From positions 901,684 through 965,683 of the forward strand of contig NZ_JAFCKJ010000002.1 of assembly GCF_018130465.1 (NCBI RefSeq): DNA of 64,000 nt, in the 5' to 3' direction. The notes below the pieces were generated by a model. That model saw only the letters and a list, made by a program, of their open reading frames with translations. It was not told where the DNA came from and did not search any database. Within the stretch, counting starts at the first letter, position 1; every line of letters begins with the position of its first letter. This stretch comes from Bradyrhizobium canariense (GTDB lineage Bacteria; Pseudomonadota; Alphaproteobacteria; Rhizobiales; Xanthobacteraceae). This document shows, piece by piece, positions 31,702 to 39,799 of the stretch. The translations under genes and the position numbers were made by a program.

Positions 31702-33915
31702 ATGGCTTACAAGAACTTCAAGGTTGAGACCGATTCCGACGGCATCGCGCTCGTGACCTGGGACATTCCGGGCCGTTCGATGAACGTGCTCGACGAGACC
31801 TCGACCAGCGAGCTCGACGCGATCGTCAAGGCGACCACGGCCGACGCTGCGGTGAAGGGCGTCGTCATCACCTCTGCCAAGGAGGCGTTCTGCGCCGGCG
31901 CGGACCTGTCCATGCTCGAGGGCATGAACCAGGCCTACGCAAAAGTATTCAAGGAGCAGGGCGAGACCGCCGCGAACCAGATGCTGTTCGAGCAGAGCCG
32001 GCGTTTCTCGCTGGTGCTGCGCTCCATCGAGACCTCCGGCAAGCCGTGGGCGGCGGCGATCAACGGCCTCGCGCTCGGCGGCGGTTTCGAGATCACGCTG
32101 TGCTGCCACTATCGCGTGGCGGCGGAGAATCCCAAGACCCGCCTCGGGCTGCCCGAGGTCAAGGTCGGCCTGTTCCCGGGTGCCGGCGGCACGCAGCGCG
32201 TGCCGCGCCTGGTGCCGCCGCAGGACGCAATGACGATCCTGCTCAAGGGCGATCCGGTCACCGTCGAGAAGGCCAAGGCGCTAAATCTGATCCACGCCAT
32301 CGTTCCCGCGGCCGATCTCGTCAAGGCGGCAAAGGACTGGATCAAGGGCGGCGGCAAGGCTGTTGCGCCCTGGGACGAGAAGGGCTTCAAGCTGCCGGGC
32401 GGCCCGGTGTTCTCCAAGGCCGGCATGATGATGTTCCCGGCCGGCAACGCGATCTATCGCCGCGAGACCTACGACAATTATCCGGCCGCGCGCGCGATCA
32501 TGAGCTGCGTCTACGAGGGCCTCCAGTTGCCGATCGACGCCGCGCTGCGCGTGGAATCGCGCTACTTCACCTCGGTCCTGCGCTCGAAGGAAGCGGCCGC
32601 GATGATCCGCAGCCTGTTCCTGTCGATGCAGGAATTGAACAAGGGTGCGCGCCGTCCGAAGGACGTGCCGCCGACCAAGGTGAAGAAGATCGCCGTGATC
32701 GGCGCCGGGTTCATGGGCGCGAGCGTCGGCTATGTCTCGGCCCGTGCCGGCCTCGACGTCGTCCTGATCGATCGCGACCAGGAGAGCGCCGACAAGGGCA
32801 AGGCGCATGCGCAGAAGGTGATCGAGGAGCAGATCAAGAAGGGCCGCGCCAAGCCCGGCGACGCAGAAGCCCTGCTCGCGCGCATCACGCCGACCGCGGA
32901 CTATTCCGCACTGAAGGACGTCGATCTCGTCATCGAAGCCGTGTTCGAGGACCGCAAGGTCAAGGCTGATACCTTTGCCAAGGCGCAGGAGCATATGAAG
33001 CCGGACGTGATCTTCGCGTCCAACACCTCGACGCTTCCGATCACTTCGCTCGCCGAATCCTTCAAGGACCAGGGCAGGTTCGTCGGCATCCACTTCTTCT
33101 CGCCGGTCGAGAAGATGATGCTGGTCGAGATCATCAAGGGCAAGAACACCGGCGATCTCGCGCTCGCGACCGCGCTCGACTACGTCCGGCAGATCGGTAA
33201 GACGCCGATCGTCGTCAACGACAGCCGCGGCTTCTTCGCCAATCGCTGCGTCGGCCGCTACGTCGCCGAAGGCAACGAGATGTTCCTCGAAGGCGTGCCG
33301 CCCGCGATGATCGAGAACTGCGCCAAGATGGCCGGCATGCCGGTCGGCCCGCTCTCGCTGTCGGACGAGGTCGCGCTCGACCTCGGGCTCAAGATCATGA
33401 AGGCGACGGAAGCCGACCTCGGCCCCAACGCCATCAATCCCGATCAGAAGAAGCTGATGGTGGAGATGGTCGAGAAGCAGGGCCGTCTGGGCCGCAAGAA
33501 CAGCAAGGGCTTTTACGATTACCCCGAGAAGGGCAAGGGCCAGAAGAGCCTGTGGCCGGGCTTGTCCGCGCTGCAGCCCAAGCAGCTCGATCCCGATACC
33601 CTCGACATCGAGGAGTTGAAGCAGCGCTTCCTGGTGGTGCAGGCGGTGGAGGCCGCGCGCACGGTGGAGGACCATGTCATCACCGATCCGCGCGAGGCGG
33701 ATGTCGGCTCGATCCTCGGCTTCGGCTTCGCGCCGTTCACCGGTGGCACGCTGTCCTACATCGACTTCATGGGCCCGAAGAAGTTCGTCGAGCTTTGCCA
33801 CAAGCTGGAGGCGAAATACGGCTCGCGCTTCACCCCGCCGAAACTCCTCGAGGAGATGGCCGCGAAGGGAGAAACCTTCTACGGCCGCTTCGCTCCGAAC
33901 AAGGCGGCGGCCTGA
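31702..33915 (+). CDS. Bifunctional enoyl-CoA hydratase/3-hydroxyacyl-CoA dehydrogenase
   Basis: A 737-residue FadB/FadJ-type trifunctional-alpha protein. Residues 1-190 are the crotonase domain ([29 protein letters not shown]). The NAD-binding dehydrogenase begins near residue 328 with [20 protein letters not shown] and includes [11 protein letters not shown] and [17 protein letters not shown]. Two C-terminal helical dehydrogenase domains complete it. It forms the end of the beta-oxidation operon and is followed by a rho-independent terminator. Confidence 0.96.
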   Translation: MAYKNFKVETDSDGIALVTWDIPGRSMNVLDETSTSELDAIVKATTADAAVKGVVITSAKEAFCAGADLSMLEGMNQAYAKVFKEQGETAANQMLFEQSRRFSLVLRSIETSGKPWAAAINGLALGGGFEITLCCHYRVAAENPKTRLGLPEVKVGLFPGAGGTQRVPRLVPPQDAMTILLKGDPVTVEKAKALNLIHAIVPAADLVKAAKDWIKGGGKAVAPWDEKGFKLPGGPVFSKAGMMMFPAGNAIYRRETYDNYPAARAIMSCVYEGLQLPIDAALRVESRYFTSVLRSKEAAAMIRSLFLSMQELNKGARRPKDVPPTKVKKIAVIGAGFMGASVGYVSARAGLDVVLIDRDQESADKGKAHAQKVIEEQIKKGRAKPGDAEALLARITPTADYSALKDVDLVIEAVFEDRKVKADTFAKAQEHMKPDVIFASNTSTLPITSLAESFKDQGRFVGIHFFSPVEKMMLVEIIKGKNTGDLALATALDYVRQIGKTPIVVNDSRGFFANRCVGRYVAEGNEMFLEGVPPAMIENCAKMAGMPVGPLSLSDEVALDLGLKIMKATEADLGPNAINPDQKKLMVEMVEKQGRLGRKNSKGFYDYPEKGKGQKSLWPGLSALQPKQLDPDTLDIEELKQRFLVVQAVEAARTVEDHVITDPREADVGSILGFGFAPFTGGTLSYIDFMGPKKFVELCHKLEAKYGSRFTPPKLLEEMAAKGETFYGRFAPNKAAA

Positions 33916-33979
33916 GCCGCACGCGTAGCCCGGTTTGCGCTTCGCTGCCTTCGGGCTGCACATTCGAGATCGAAGAATA

Positions 33980-34012
33980 CGAAAGGCCGGGTCATCGATC
34001 CGGCCTTTTCGT
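33980..34012 (+). terminator. Rho-independent terminator after the beta-oxidation operon
   Basis: AAAGGCCGG, a nine-base loop, CCGGCCTTT then TTCGTTT, 64 bases after the stop of the FadB-type gene. The rest of the 346-base stretch 33916-34261 shows no supportable gene or RNA. Confidence 0.85.
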
Positions 34013-34261
34013 TTCAGGCCACGCTCATCACGGTTGCGTCAAATCGTTCCCGGCTTGTGGAACCGGTCACAGAATTCGCGTAGGAACCGTGCCAGAGTCC
34101 CCGCTGCCGCGGTGTCGCGCAATTGTCATAAGCGCGTCAAAGCAGCGCCGTTCTTTTGCTCGGCCCTGGCACTAGTCTTGCTCCGGGTCAGGGTCATGAA
34201 ACCGGTTGGGACACTTGCCGAGCCATCGGCAAGTTGAAGACGAAATAAGAAAGTGTCCTTG

Positions 34262-34480
34262 ATGAACTCTCTGGTGCTGCGGAAGACCGCGCTTGGTCGC
34301 GATCTCGCCGCGAAATATGCTGTTGCGTCCGCAACTGGCCGTCTCTTGCCCCAACAGAAGCCGGCGCGCCTGCGCCGCAAGGGGCCGGTGCTTTGGGCCG
34401 CTGCGGCTTTACTTGTGCTGGCTGCGGATTTTCTGCTTGCTTGCCTGGCCTGGCTCGCCGTCGATTTCGTCATGGGATGA
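34262..34480 (+). CDS. Small membrane protein, hypothetical
   Basis: A 72-residue protein with a basic N-terminus (residues 1-45 include many Arg and Lys) and one C-terminal hydrophobic segment (ALLVLAADFLLACLAWLAVDFVM). Function unknown. The ATG at 34262 has an in-frame GTG nine bases upstream. Its 3' end overlaps by 72 bases the 3' end of an opposite-strand small membrane protein; one of the two could be spurious, and this is the weaker by lack of a clear ribosome binding site. Confidence 0.45.
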   Translation: MNSLVLRKTALGRDLAAKYAVASATGRLLPQQKPARLRRKGPVLWAAAALLVLAADFLLACLAWLAVDFVMG

Positions 34481-34723
34481 GGCGTGGCGCGTGTGCAGCA
34501 CATAGGCTGCCGCGAAATAAGCGAGCTGGCAGACGGCGAGGCAACCAGCAATGACGAGCACGCCCGCCATCATCCCGAATTCGTAAGCGCGCAGAATTAT
34601 CGCCGAGAAAATCGCGATCAACGGCGAGATCACGACCAGCGCCCAGACCCTGAAAACGCAACCTGTCGCTATTCCCACCAACGCGCTTGCTACGATCAGG
34701 ACGAGGGCGATCGTCAAGTTCAA
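34409..34723 (-). CDS. Small three-segment membrane protein, hypothetical
   Basis: A 104-residue protein with three to four hydrophobic segments (ALVLIVASALVGIATG, ALVVISPLIAIFSAIIL, MAGVLVIAGCLAVCQLAYF) and a charged, hydrophilic tail. Function unknown and no named domain recognised. It overlaps convergently with the gene at 34262-34480. The region between it and gstA (34724-34943) contains only the gstA terminator. Confidence 0.6.
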   Translation of the reverse strand: MNLTIALVLIVASALVGIATGCVFRVWALVVISPLIAIFSAIILRAYEFGMMAGVLVIAGCLAVCQLAYFAAAYVLHTRHASSHDEIDGEPGQASKQKIRSQHK

Positions 34724-34890
34724 CTCCGATGCGAGTCCAATAATTCTTCAATCAATTCCGTCAAAATCGCCCGCTTCGCGGGTAGTGACAAGACAGCACT
34801 ACTTACGTTTGGCGAACAGTAGTTCATAAGTCTAACGCGAGGTACGATGATCCGGCTGAGTGGTTTCGCGCGGCGCGGTCCTGCGGCAGC

Positions 34891-34920
34891 AAAAAGGGCC
34901 GGATCGTGGACCCGGCCCCT
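34891..34920 (-). terminator. Rho-independent terminator of gstA
   Basis: Read on the minus strand: GGGGCCGGG, a nine-base loop, CCGGCCC then TTTTT. It lies about 25 bases past the gstA stop. Confidence 0.8.
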
Positions 34921-34943
34921 GGGAGATTGATCGGCGTCGCGTC

Positions 34944-35558
34944 TCAGGCGGCCTGGACCAGCCCTTCCTTCTTCAGCGCTTCCTGCACCTGCGGCCGCGC
35001 CGCGACGCGGGTCTTGTACGCGGCAAGGTTCGGCATCGCCGAGAGGTCGAACTTCATTCGGTCGCCCCAGGTCAGCATCGTGAAGAGATAGCCGTCAGCC
35101 ACCGTGAACTGCTTGCCCATGAGGTAGTCACGGCCGGCGAGCTGGCTGTCGATGTATTTCAGCTTGCCCATGACGCGGTCCTTGAAGAAGGCCTTGGCCT
35201 CGTCGTTCAGGGCCGGCGCGAACAGCGGGCCAAAGCTCTTGTGCACCTCCGAGGTGAGAAAATTCAGCCACTCCATGAGCTTGTAGCGCTCGGCGCTGCC
35301 GTGGGCCGGCGCCAGCGCCTTGGCTGAGGCCTGATCGGCGATCATCTGGACAATCACCGGACCTTCGGTCACGATCTCTCCGCTATCGAGGCCCAGCGCA
35401 GGGACCTGGCCCTTGGGGTTCAGCTTCAGATAATCCTCACCATTTTCGAGCTTCTTGGCCCGGATATCGACCTTGACCAGTTCATAGGGCAGGCCGGCTT
35501 CCAGCAGCGCGATATGGGGGGACAGCGAGCAGGCACCGGGCGAATAGTACAGTTTCAT
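34944..35558 (-). CDS. gstA: Glutathione S-transferase, beta class
   Basis: A 204-residue cytosolic GST conjugating glutathione to electrophiles. The N-terminal thioredoxin-fold part LYYSPGACSLSPHIAL carries the beta-class catalytic Cys10, with NPKGQVPAL and the SNAIL-like TEGPVIVQMIAD binding glutathione. The helical C-terminal domain includes FTVADGYLFTML. The gene is divergent from a MarR regulator, with a clear dyad CTTGA-N5-TCAAG between them, and the downstream gshA makes glutathione. That supports a redox or electrophile response, though inducer identity is unknown. Confidence 0.95.
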   Translation of the reverse strand: MKLYYSPGACSLSPHIALLEAGLPYELVKVDIRAKKLENGEDYLKLNPKGQVPALGLDSGEIVTEGPVIVQMIADQASAKALAPAHGSAERYKLMEWLNFLTSEVHKSFGPLFAPALNDEAKAFFKDRVMGKLKYIDSQLAGRDYLMGKQFTVADGYLFTMLTWGDRMKFDLSAMPNLAAYKTRVAARPQVQEALKKEGLVQAA

Positions 35559-35604
35559 GGAATTTCCTCCTCTTGATGCTTGGTTCAGGCGAAAGACCGA
35601 CTAC

Positions 35605-35644
35605 ATGCATCTGCTTGAAATAGTCAAGATTGATGCAGGTGCAT
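35605..35644. promoter_or_regulatory. Candidate MarR operator between gstA and marR-type gene
   Basis: A perfect dyad CTTGA-AATAG-TCAAG at 35614-35628, flanked by ATGCAT (35605) on the left and GATGCAGGTGCAT on the right, which form an outer imperfect dyad. It sits between the divergent gstA and MarR genes and is a typical length for a MarR dimer site. Confidence 0.55.
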
Positions 35645-35684
35645 CGAATAGGGTAAGAGACGGGCGACGAGCTTGAGCGGGACC

Positions 35685-36179
35685 ATGAAACGCAAACCAT
35701 CGACCGAGGCGACTTCCGCCTGGATCCGCTTGATGCGGGTACAGAGCCGCGTGCTCGATTGTGTCGAGCAGGACCTGAAGAAGGCCGGCTTCCCACCGCT
35801 GGCATGGTATGACGCGCTGCTCGAACTGTCACGGGCGCCCTCGGGCGAGCTCCGGCCGGTCGAACTCGAACGGCAGATGCTGATCCCGCAATATTCGACA
35901 TCGCGGCTGATCGACCGCCTGGTCGACGAAGGCCTCGCCTTGCGGCGTGAATGCAAGATCGACAAGCGCGGCCAGTTCGTGGAGATCACGGAAGCCGGCC
36001 GCGAATTGCAGAAGCGGATGTGGGGCGCCTATTCGGCCGCAATCGAGAAATATGTCGGTTCGAAGCTGTCCGATGCGGATGCCGTGAAGCTCAGCGGTCT
36101 GCTCGACCGTCTGGGCTGCTCGTGCGGCGAGATGAAACTGCCGCCTGCCCACGTCAACGAAACCACACCGTTGCGATGA
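35685..36179 (+). CDS. MarR family transcriptional regulator
   Basis: A 164-residue winged-helix regulator. The DNA-binding region includes LERQMLIPQYSTSRLIDRLVDEGLALR (landmarks ELERQML and STSRLIDRL) and the wing CKIDKRGQFVEITEAG. The C-terminal CSCGEMKLPP segment has a close pair of cysteines that might sense oxidants or thiol-reactive compounds; this is inference. ATG 35685 is used. It is divergent from gstA, and gshA follows 99 bases downstream on the same strand. Confidence 0.92.
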   Translation: MKRKPSTEATSAWIRLMRVQSRVLDCVEQDLKKAGFPPLAWYDALLELSRAPSGELRPVELERQMLIPQYSTSRLIDRLVDEGLALRRECKIDKRGQFVEITEAGRELQKRMWGAYSAAIEKYVGSKLSDADAVKLSGLLDRLGCSCGEMKLPPAHVNETTPLR

Positions 36180-36278
36180 TCGCGCGGCAAACCAGCTCGT
36201 CCGTGCAACCGGTGGGTTCGCGGACCATCCCTGTCACCCACGCGCGTTCGATCGAAGCGCTTTTGATTAGAGTTTGAT

Positions 36279-37649
36279 ATGGCGCGAGACCAGATCGATA
36301 TGACGCCGCTGCAATCGCGCGACGAACTCGTCGCTTGGTTCGAGGCTGGCTGCAAGGACCCGTCCGAATTCCGCATGGGCACCGAGCACGAGAAGACACC
36401 GTTCACGCTCGAAGGCCACCGTCCGGTGCCCTACGACGGCGCGCGCGGTATCGGCGCGCTGCTCGAAGGCATGAAACTCCTGCTCGGCTGGGAGCCGATC
36501 ATGGAGAAGGGTAACATCATCGGCCTCTACGACGTCACCGGCGGCGGCGCGATCTCGCTCGAGCCCGGCGGGCAGTTCGAGCTCTCGGGCGCCCCCGTCG
36601 AGAACGTGCACCAGACCCAGAGTGAGCTGATGGCGCATCTGGCGCAGGTGCGCGAGATCGCAACGCCGCTCGGCATCGGCTTCCTCGGGCTCGGCATGAC
36701 GCCGTCCTGGTCGCGCGCCGACATCCCGGTGATGCCCAAGGGCCGCTACAAGATCATGACCAATTACATGCCGAAGGTCGGCCAGTACGGCCTCGACATG
36801 ATGTACCGGACCTGCACGGTACAGACCAATCTCGACTTCTCTTCCGAAGCCGACATGGTCAAGAAGCTGCGCGTCTCGCTCGCGCTCCAGCCGGTCGCAA
36901 CCGCCTTGTTCGCCAACTCGCCGTTCACCGAGGGCAAGCCGAACGGCTTCCTCTCCTTCCGGTCCGAGATCTGGCGCGACACCGACAATGCGCGCGCCGG
37001 CATGATGCCGTGGGCATTCGAGGACGGCATGGGCTTCGAGCGCTATGTCGACTATGCGCTCGACGTGCCTATGTATTTCGTCAAGCGCGACGAGGATTAT
37101 ATCGACGTCTCGGGCTCCTCGTTCCGCGCCTTCTTCGATGGCCGCAACAACAATCTGCCCGGGGAACGTCCGACGCTGTCGGACTGGGCCAACCATCTTT
37201 CGACGATCTTCCCGGAGGTGCGGCTCAAGCGCTATCTCGAGATGCGCGGCTCCGACGGTGGGCCGTGGGGCCGTCTGCCGGCGCTATCTGCGTTCTGGGC
37301 CGGGCTGCTCTACGACGATGTGTCGCTAGATGCCGCATGGGACCTTGTGAAGCACTGGTCTGCGCATGAGCGTCAGGCCTTGCGCGATGACGTGCCGCGC
37401 TTCGGCTTCAAGTCGCGGATCAAGGACCGCTATCTGTTCGAGATCGCCAAGGAGTGCCTCGTTCTGGCACATGCCGGCTTGCGCCGGCGCGGCCGGATCG
37501 ATCAGCTCGGCCGCGACGAGACCAGGCATCTGGAGCCGCTCGATCGGATCATCGATTCCGGCCGCACGCCGGCTGAGGAGTTGCTCGACAAGTTCAACGG
37601 TCCCTGGAACGGCTCGGTGGAACCAGCCTACGCGGAATACGCGTTCTAG
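36279..37649 (+). CDS. gshA: Glutamate--cysteine ligase
   Basis: A 456-residue enzyme for the first, ATP-dependent step of glutathione synthesis. It is of the plant/alphaproteobacterial type: FRMGTEHEKTPF near the start (glutamate and metal binding), PGGQFELSGAP near residue 91, and the later segments MYRTCTVQTNLDFSSE and GSSFRAFFDGR. Length fits the group. It lies downstream of the gstA/MarR pair, so the glutathione genes are clustered; a shared regulation by MarR is possible but not shown. Confidence 0.94.
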   Translation: MARDQIDMTPLQSRDELVAWFEAGCKDPSEFRMGTEHEKTPFTLEGHRPVPYDGARGIGALLEGMKLLLGWEPIMEKGNIIGLYDVTGGGAISLEPGGQFELSGAPVENVHQTQSELMAHLAQVREIATPLGIGFLGLGMTPSWSRADIPVMPKGRYKIMTNYMPKVGQYGLDMMYRTCTVQTNLDFSSEADMVKKLRVSLALQPVATALFANSPFTEGKPNGFLSFRSEIWRDTDNARAGMMPWAFEDGMGFERYVDYALDVPMYFVKRDEDYIDVSGSSFRAFFDGRNNNLPGERPTLSDWANHLSTIFPEVRLKRYLEMRGSDGGPWGRLPALSAFWAGLLYDDVSLDAAWDLVKHWSAHERQALRDDVPRFGFKSRIKDRYLFEIAKECLVLAHAGLRRRGRIDQLGRDETRHLEPLDRIIDSGRTPAEELLDKFNGPWNGSVEPAYAEYAF

Positions 37650-37773
37650 ACCCAAAGGGCCAACAGGTGGCCACGATCAGGGACCCGAGCCGTTCATCGC
37701 CCATACAGGTTTGCGGCGATCAAATGACCGGCTGAAAAACCTGAGCGTCGTCAATAACTCGAAAGCTGTTCCG

Positions 37774-38346
37774 ATGGGCAAGGGCCGCCTGGCCGTCATG
37801 GCAAGCGTCATGGCAAGCGTCGTGGCCTGCGCCGCGCTGCTTTCGCTCGTGTTTGCGAGCTGGCCTGCGCGCGCCCAGACGGCGTTCGATCGGCCCGGCG
37901 GAGACTATTTCAGCACCCCGGTCACGTCGGGCGATCCCGAGGATTGCGCGCTGCTGTGCGAGCGCGACCGCCGTTGCCGCTCGTGGAGCTTCAGCTATCC
38001 GGACGTCGAAGGCGGCTCGGCGGTGTGCTGGCTGAAGAACACGGTGCCCGCGCGCGTGCCGGGGAGTTGCTGCATCTCCGGTGTGCGCGGCGCCGGCGTG
38101 ATCGAGCCGCGTGTCGAAGGCGTCGAGACCTCGATCGACCGCCCCGGCGGCGATTTGCGCAATTTCGAGATGAAGGACGGCGAAGGCGAAGAGGCCTGCA
38201 AGGCCGCCTGCACCGGGGACAACAAATGCCGCGCCTTCACCTATGCGCGCCCCGGCTACACCGGGCGTGAAGCGCGCTGCTTCCTGAAAAAGGAAATCAA
38301 GCCGCCGCGCCGCAAAGCGGGGTTTACGTCGGGCGTGGTGCGGTAG
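37774..38346 (+). CDS. Secreted protein with two PAN/Apple domains
   Basis: A 190-residue protein with a signal peptide (AALLSLVFASWPARAQ) ending near residue 35, then two repeated PAN-type domains, each beginning DRPGGD (about residues 39 and 122). Each has the cysteines of the fold (ALLCERDRRCRSW and ACKAACTGDNKCRAFTY). PAN domains bind proteins or sugars, so a periplasmic or surface adhesion role is likely but unproven. ATG 37774 gives a positively charged start; in-frame ATGs at 37798 and 37810 lie in a 12-base tandem repeat coding MASV twice. Confidence 0.88.
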   Translation: MGKGRLAVMASVMASVVACAALLSLVFASWPARAQTAFDRPGGDYFSTPVTSGDPEDCALLCERDRRCRSWSFSYPDVEGGSAVCWLKNTVPARVPGSCCISGVRGAGVIEPRVEGVETSIDRPGGDLRNFEMKDGEGEEACKAACTGDNKCRAFTYARPGYTGREARCFLKKEIKPPRRKAGFTSGVVR

Positions 38347-38401
38347 AAGAGATTCCGCAGAGGGGTGGCAGCGGTGGGAGGGCATGCTTGTCTGGCCCAC
38401 C

Positions 38402-38971
38402 TCAATGCACCGCGATCACCGTGATCTCGGGCCACAGCGTCTTCCAGCGTGCCGCCTTCGCCGCGTAATTGGCGGCGGAAAAATTCGGCGCCCGATTAGG
38501 TCGCACGATGAGCTTCGCGACGTCGTCGAACCCGTGCGGCGCGTAGACGTCGAAATCCCCACCGGCAGGGCGGATGCCCACCTGCGTATTCTCCGTGAGG
38601 AAGCGGTCGATACCGTCGGTCGCGCGCATCAACGGTGGATAGGGCAGACCGTGCTTGCCGGGATACCAAAGGTGCACGCGCGCCTGGTTGCGGATTTCAA
38701 CCTTGGCGCCGAGATGCGCGAGCTGCGCGTGCAGCTTGCGGATCACCGCGTCTTCCGCCTCCCATGAGGTGTCGGAATCGAAATAGAACACGTCGTAATC
38801 GGCTATGCCGTGATCGATCGGGCGGCCCGTGAGCACGTTCCACACCGTCTGCACCAGGCAGCCCGCGACGAGCCACGCATCCGGCAGCGCGAGGCGATGG
38901 ATTTCATCGAGGATCGCTGCGTTGAACGGATTTAGCAGCGCGAGCGTCAGAAATTCGTCGCGGATCATCAC
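38402..38971 (-). CDS. Nucleotidyltransferase-family protein
   Basis: A 189-residue protein of the NTP-transferase-like family PF06042 (DUF925), whose substrates are not known. The N-terminal part LPDAWLVAGCLVQTVWN and the acidic motif ADYDVFYFDSD (likely metal ligands) are the family marks. An in-frame ATG at 38968 gives an alternative start one codon in. It is a single gene on the minus strand; lepB lies 51 bases further along on the same strand. Confidence 0.85.
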   Translation of the reverse strand: MMIRDEFLTLALLNPFNAAILDEIHRLALPDAWLVAGCLVQTVWNVLTGRPIDHGIADYDVFYFDSDTSWEAEDAVIRKLHAQLAHLGAKVEIRNQARVHLWYPGKHGLPYPPLMRATDGIDRFLTENTQVGIRPAGGDFDVYAPHGFDDVAKLIVRPNRAPNFSAANYAAKAARWKTLWPEITVIAVH

Positions 38972-39022
38972 AGTTGCGCTCCCTCTCCCGCGTGCAGGAG
39001 AGAGGTGAGGACATTCCGGCCT

Positions 39023-39799
39023 TCAATGCACGGCGGTGAAAAACCGCGCCATGCGAAATCCGGACAGCCAGGTCCACACCGGCTGGCCACGGATGCCGAG
39101 ATCCCAGGACCCGAGCACGGCATCCGCGCGGCCGACCAGATTGTCGATCGGCAACAGGCCGACGCCGCCGGAGCGCAAGGGCACGCGGCTGTCGGCGGAG
39201 TTGTCGCGGTTGTCGCCGAGCACGAAGAGATGGCCCGCCGGCACCGTCACTTCCTGCGTGTTGTCGAGCGGACCGTTGTCACGCATCTTGAAGATCAGAT
39301 GCGAGACGCCGTTCGGCAGAGTCTCGACATAGCGATAGGCGGGTTCGCTGCCGCCATTGTCGTCCTCGGCGGCGCCAACGCCGTCCGGCTTCAGCTCGGC
39401 GGGGCGGTCGTTGACGAAGAGCTGGCCCTGCCGCAGCTGGATGCGGTCGCCGGGCAGACCCACGACGCGCTTGACCCAGGCCTGCGAGCGGTCGCCGGGC
39501 CAGCGGAAGACGACGACGTCGCCCTGCTTCGGCGTCTCCGCGAAGACGCGGCCGCTCTCGGGCAGGTTGATCTGGATCGGCAGCGACGAGGTGCCGTAGC
39601 CGTAGGGGAATTTCGAGGCGATCAATGCGTCGCCGATCAACAGCGTCGGCTCCATCGAGCCCGACGGCACGTAGAACGGCTCGGCCAGTGCACCCTTGGC
39701 AATGAACACCGCTGCGACGATGCCGGCGAGCTGCACGAGCTGGCCGCCCCAGCCGCTGCTCTTCCGCTTGGTGGTGACAGTTATCTTCTCGACGCTCAT
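39023..39799 (-). CDS. lepB: Signal peptidase I
   Basis: A 258-residue membrane serine-lysine protease cutting signal peptides. One N-terminal membrane segment (LVQLAGIVAAVFIAKGAL) precedes the catalytic Ser48 (PSGSMEPTLLIGD) and Lys110 (WVKRVVGLPGD), with GDNRDNSADSR near the end. The start ATG overlaps the tldD stop by four bases, so it is translationally coupled to tldD. An internal signal peptidase at another locus cannot be excluded, since alphaproteobacteria often have more than one. Confidence 0.94.
   Translation of the reverse strand: MSVEKITVTTKRKSSGWGGQLVQLAGIVAAVFIAKGALAEPFYVPSGSMEPTLLIGDALIASKFPYGYGTSSLPIQINLPESGRVFAETPKQGDVVVFRWPGDRSQAWVKRVVGLPGDRIQLRQGQLFVNDRPAELKPDGVGAAEDDNGGSEPAYRYVETLPNGVSHLIFKMRDNGPLDNTQEVTVPAGHLFVLGDNRDNSADSRVPLRSGGVGLLPIDNLVGRADAVLGSWDLGIRGQPVWTWLSGFRMARFFTAVH

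Noticed and set aside
33916-34261. tRNA or other RNA gene in the gap after the beta-oxidation operon
   Set aside because: No cloverleaf or TTCGA arm was found; only a terminator is present.
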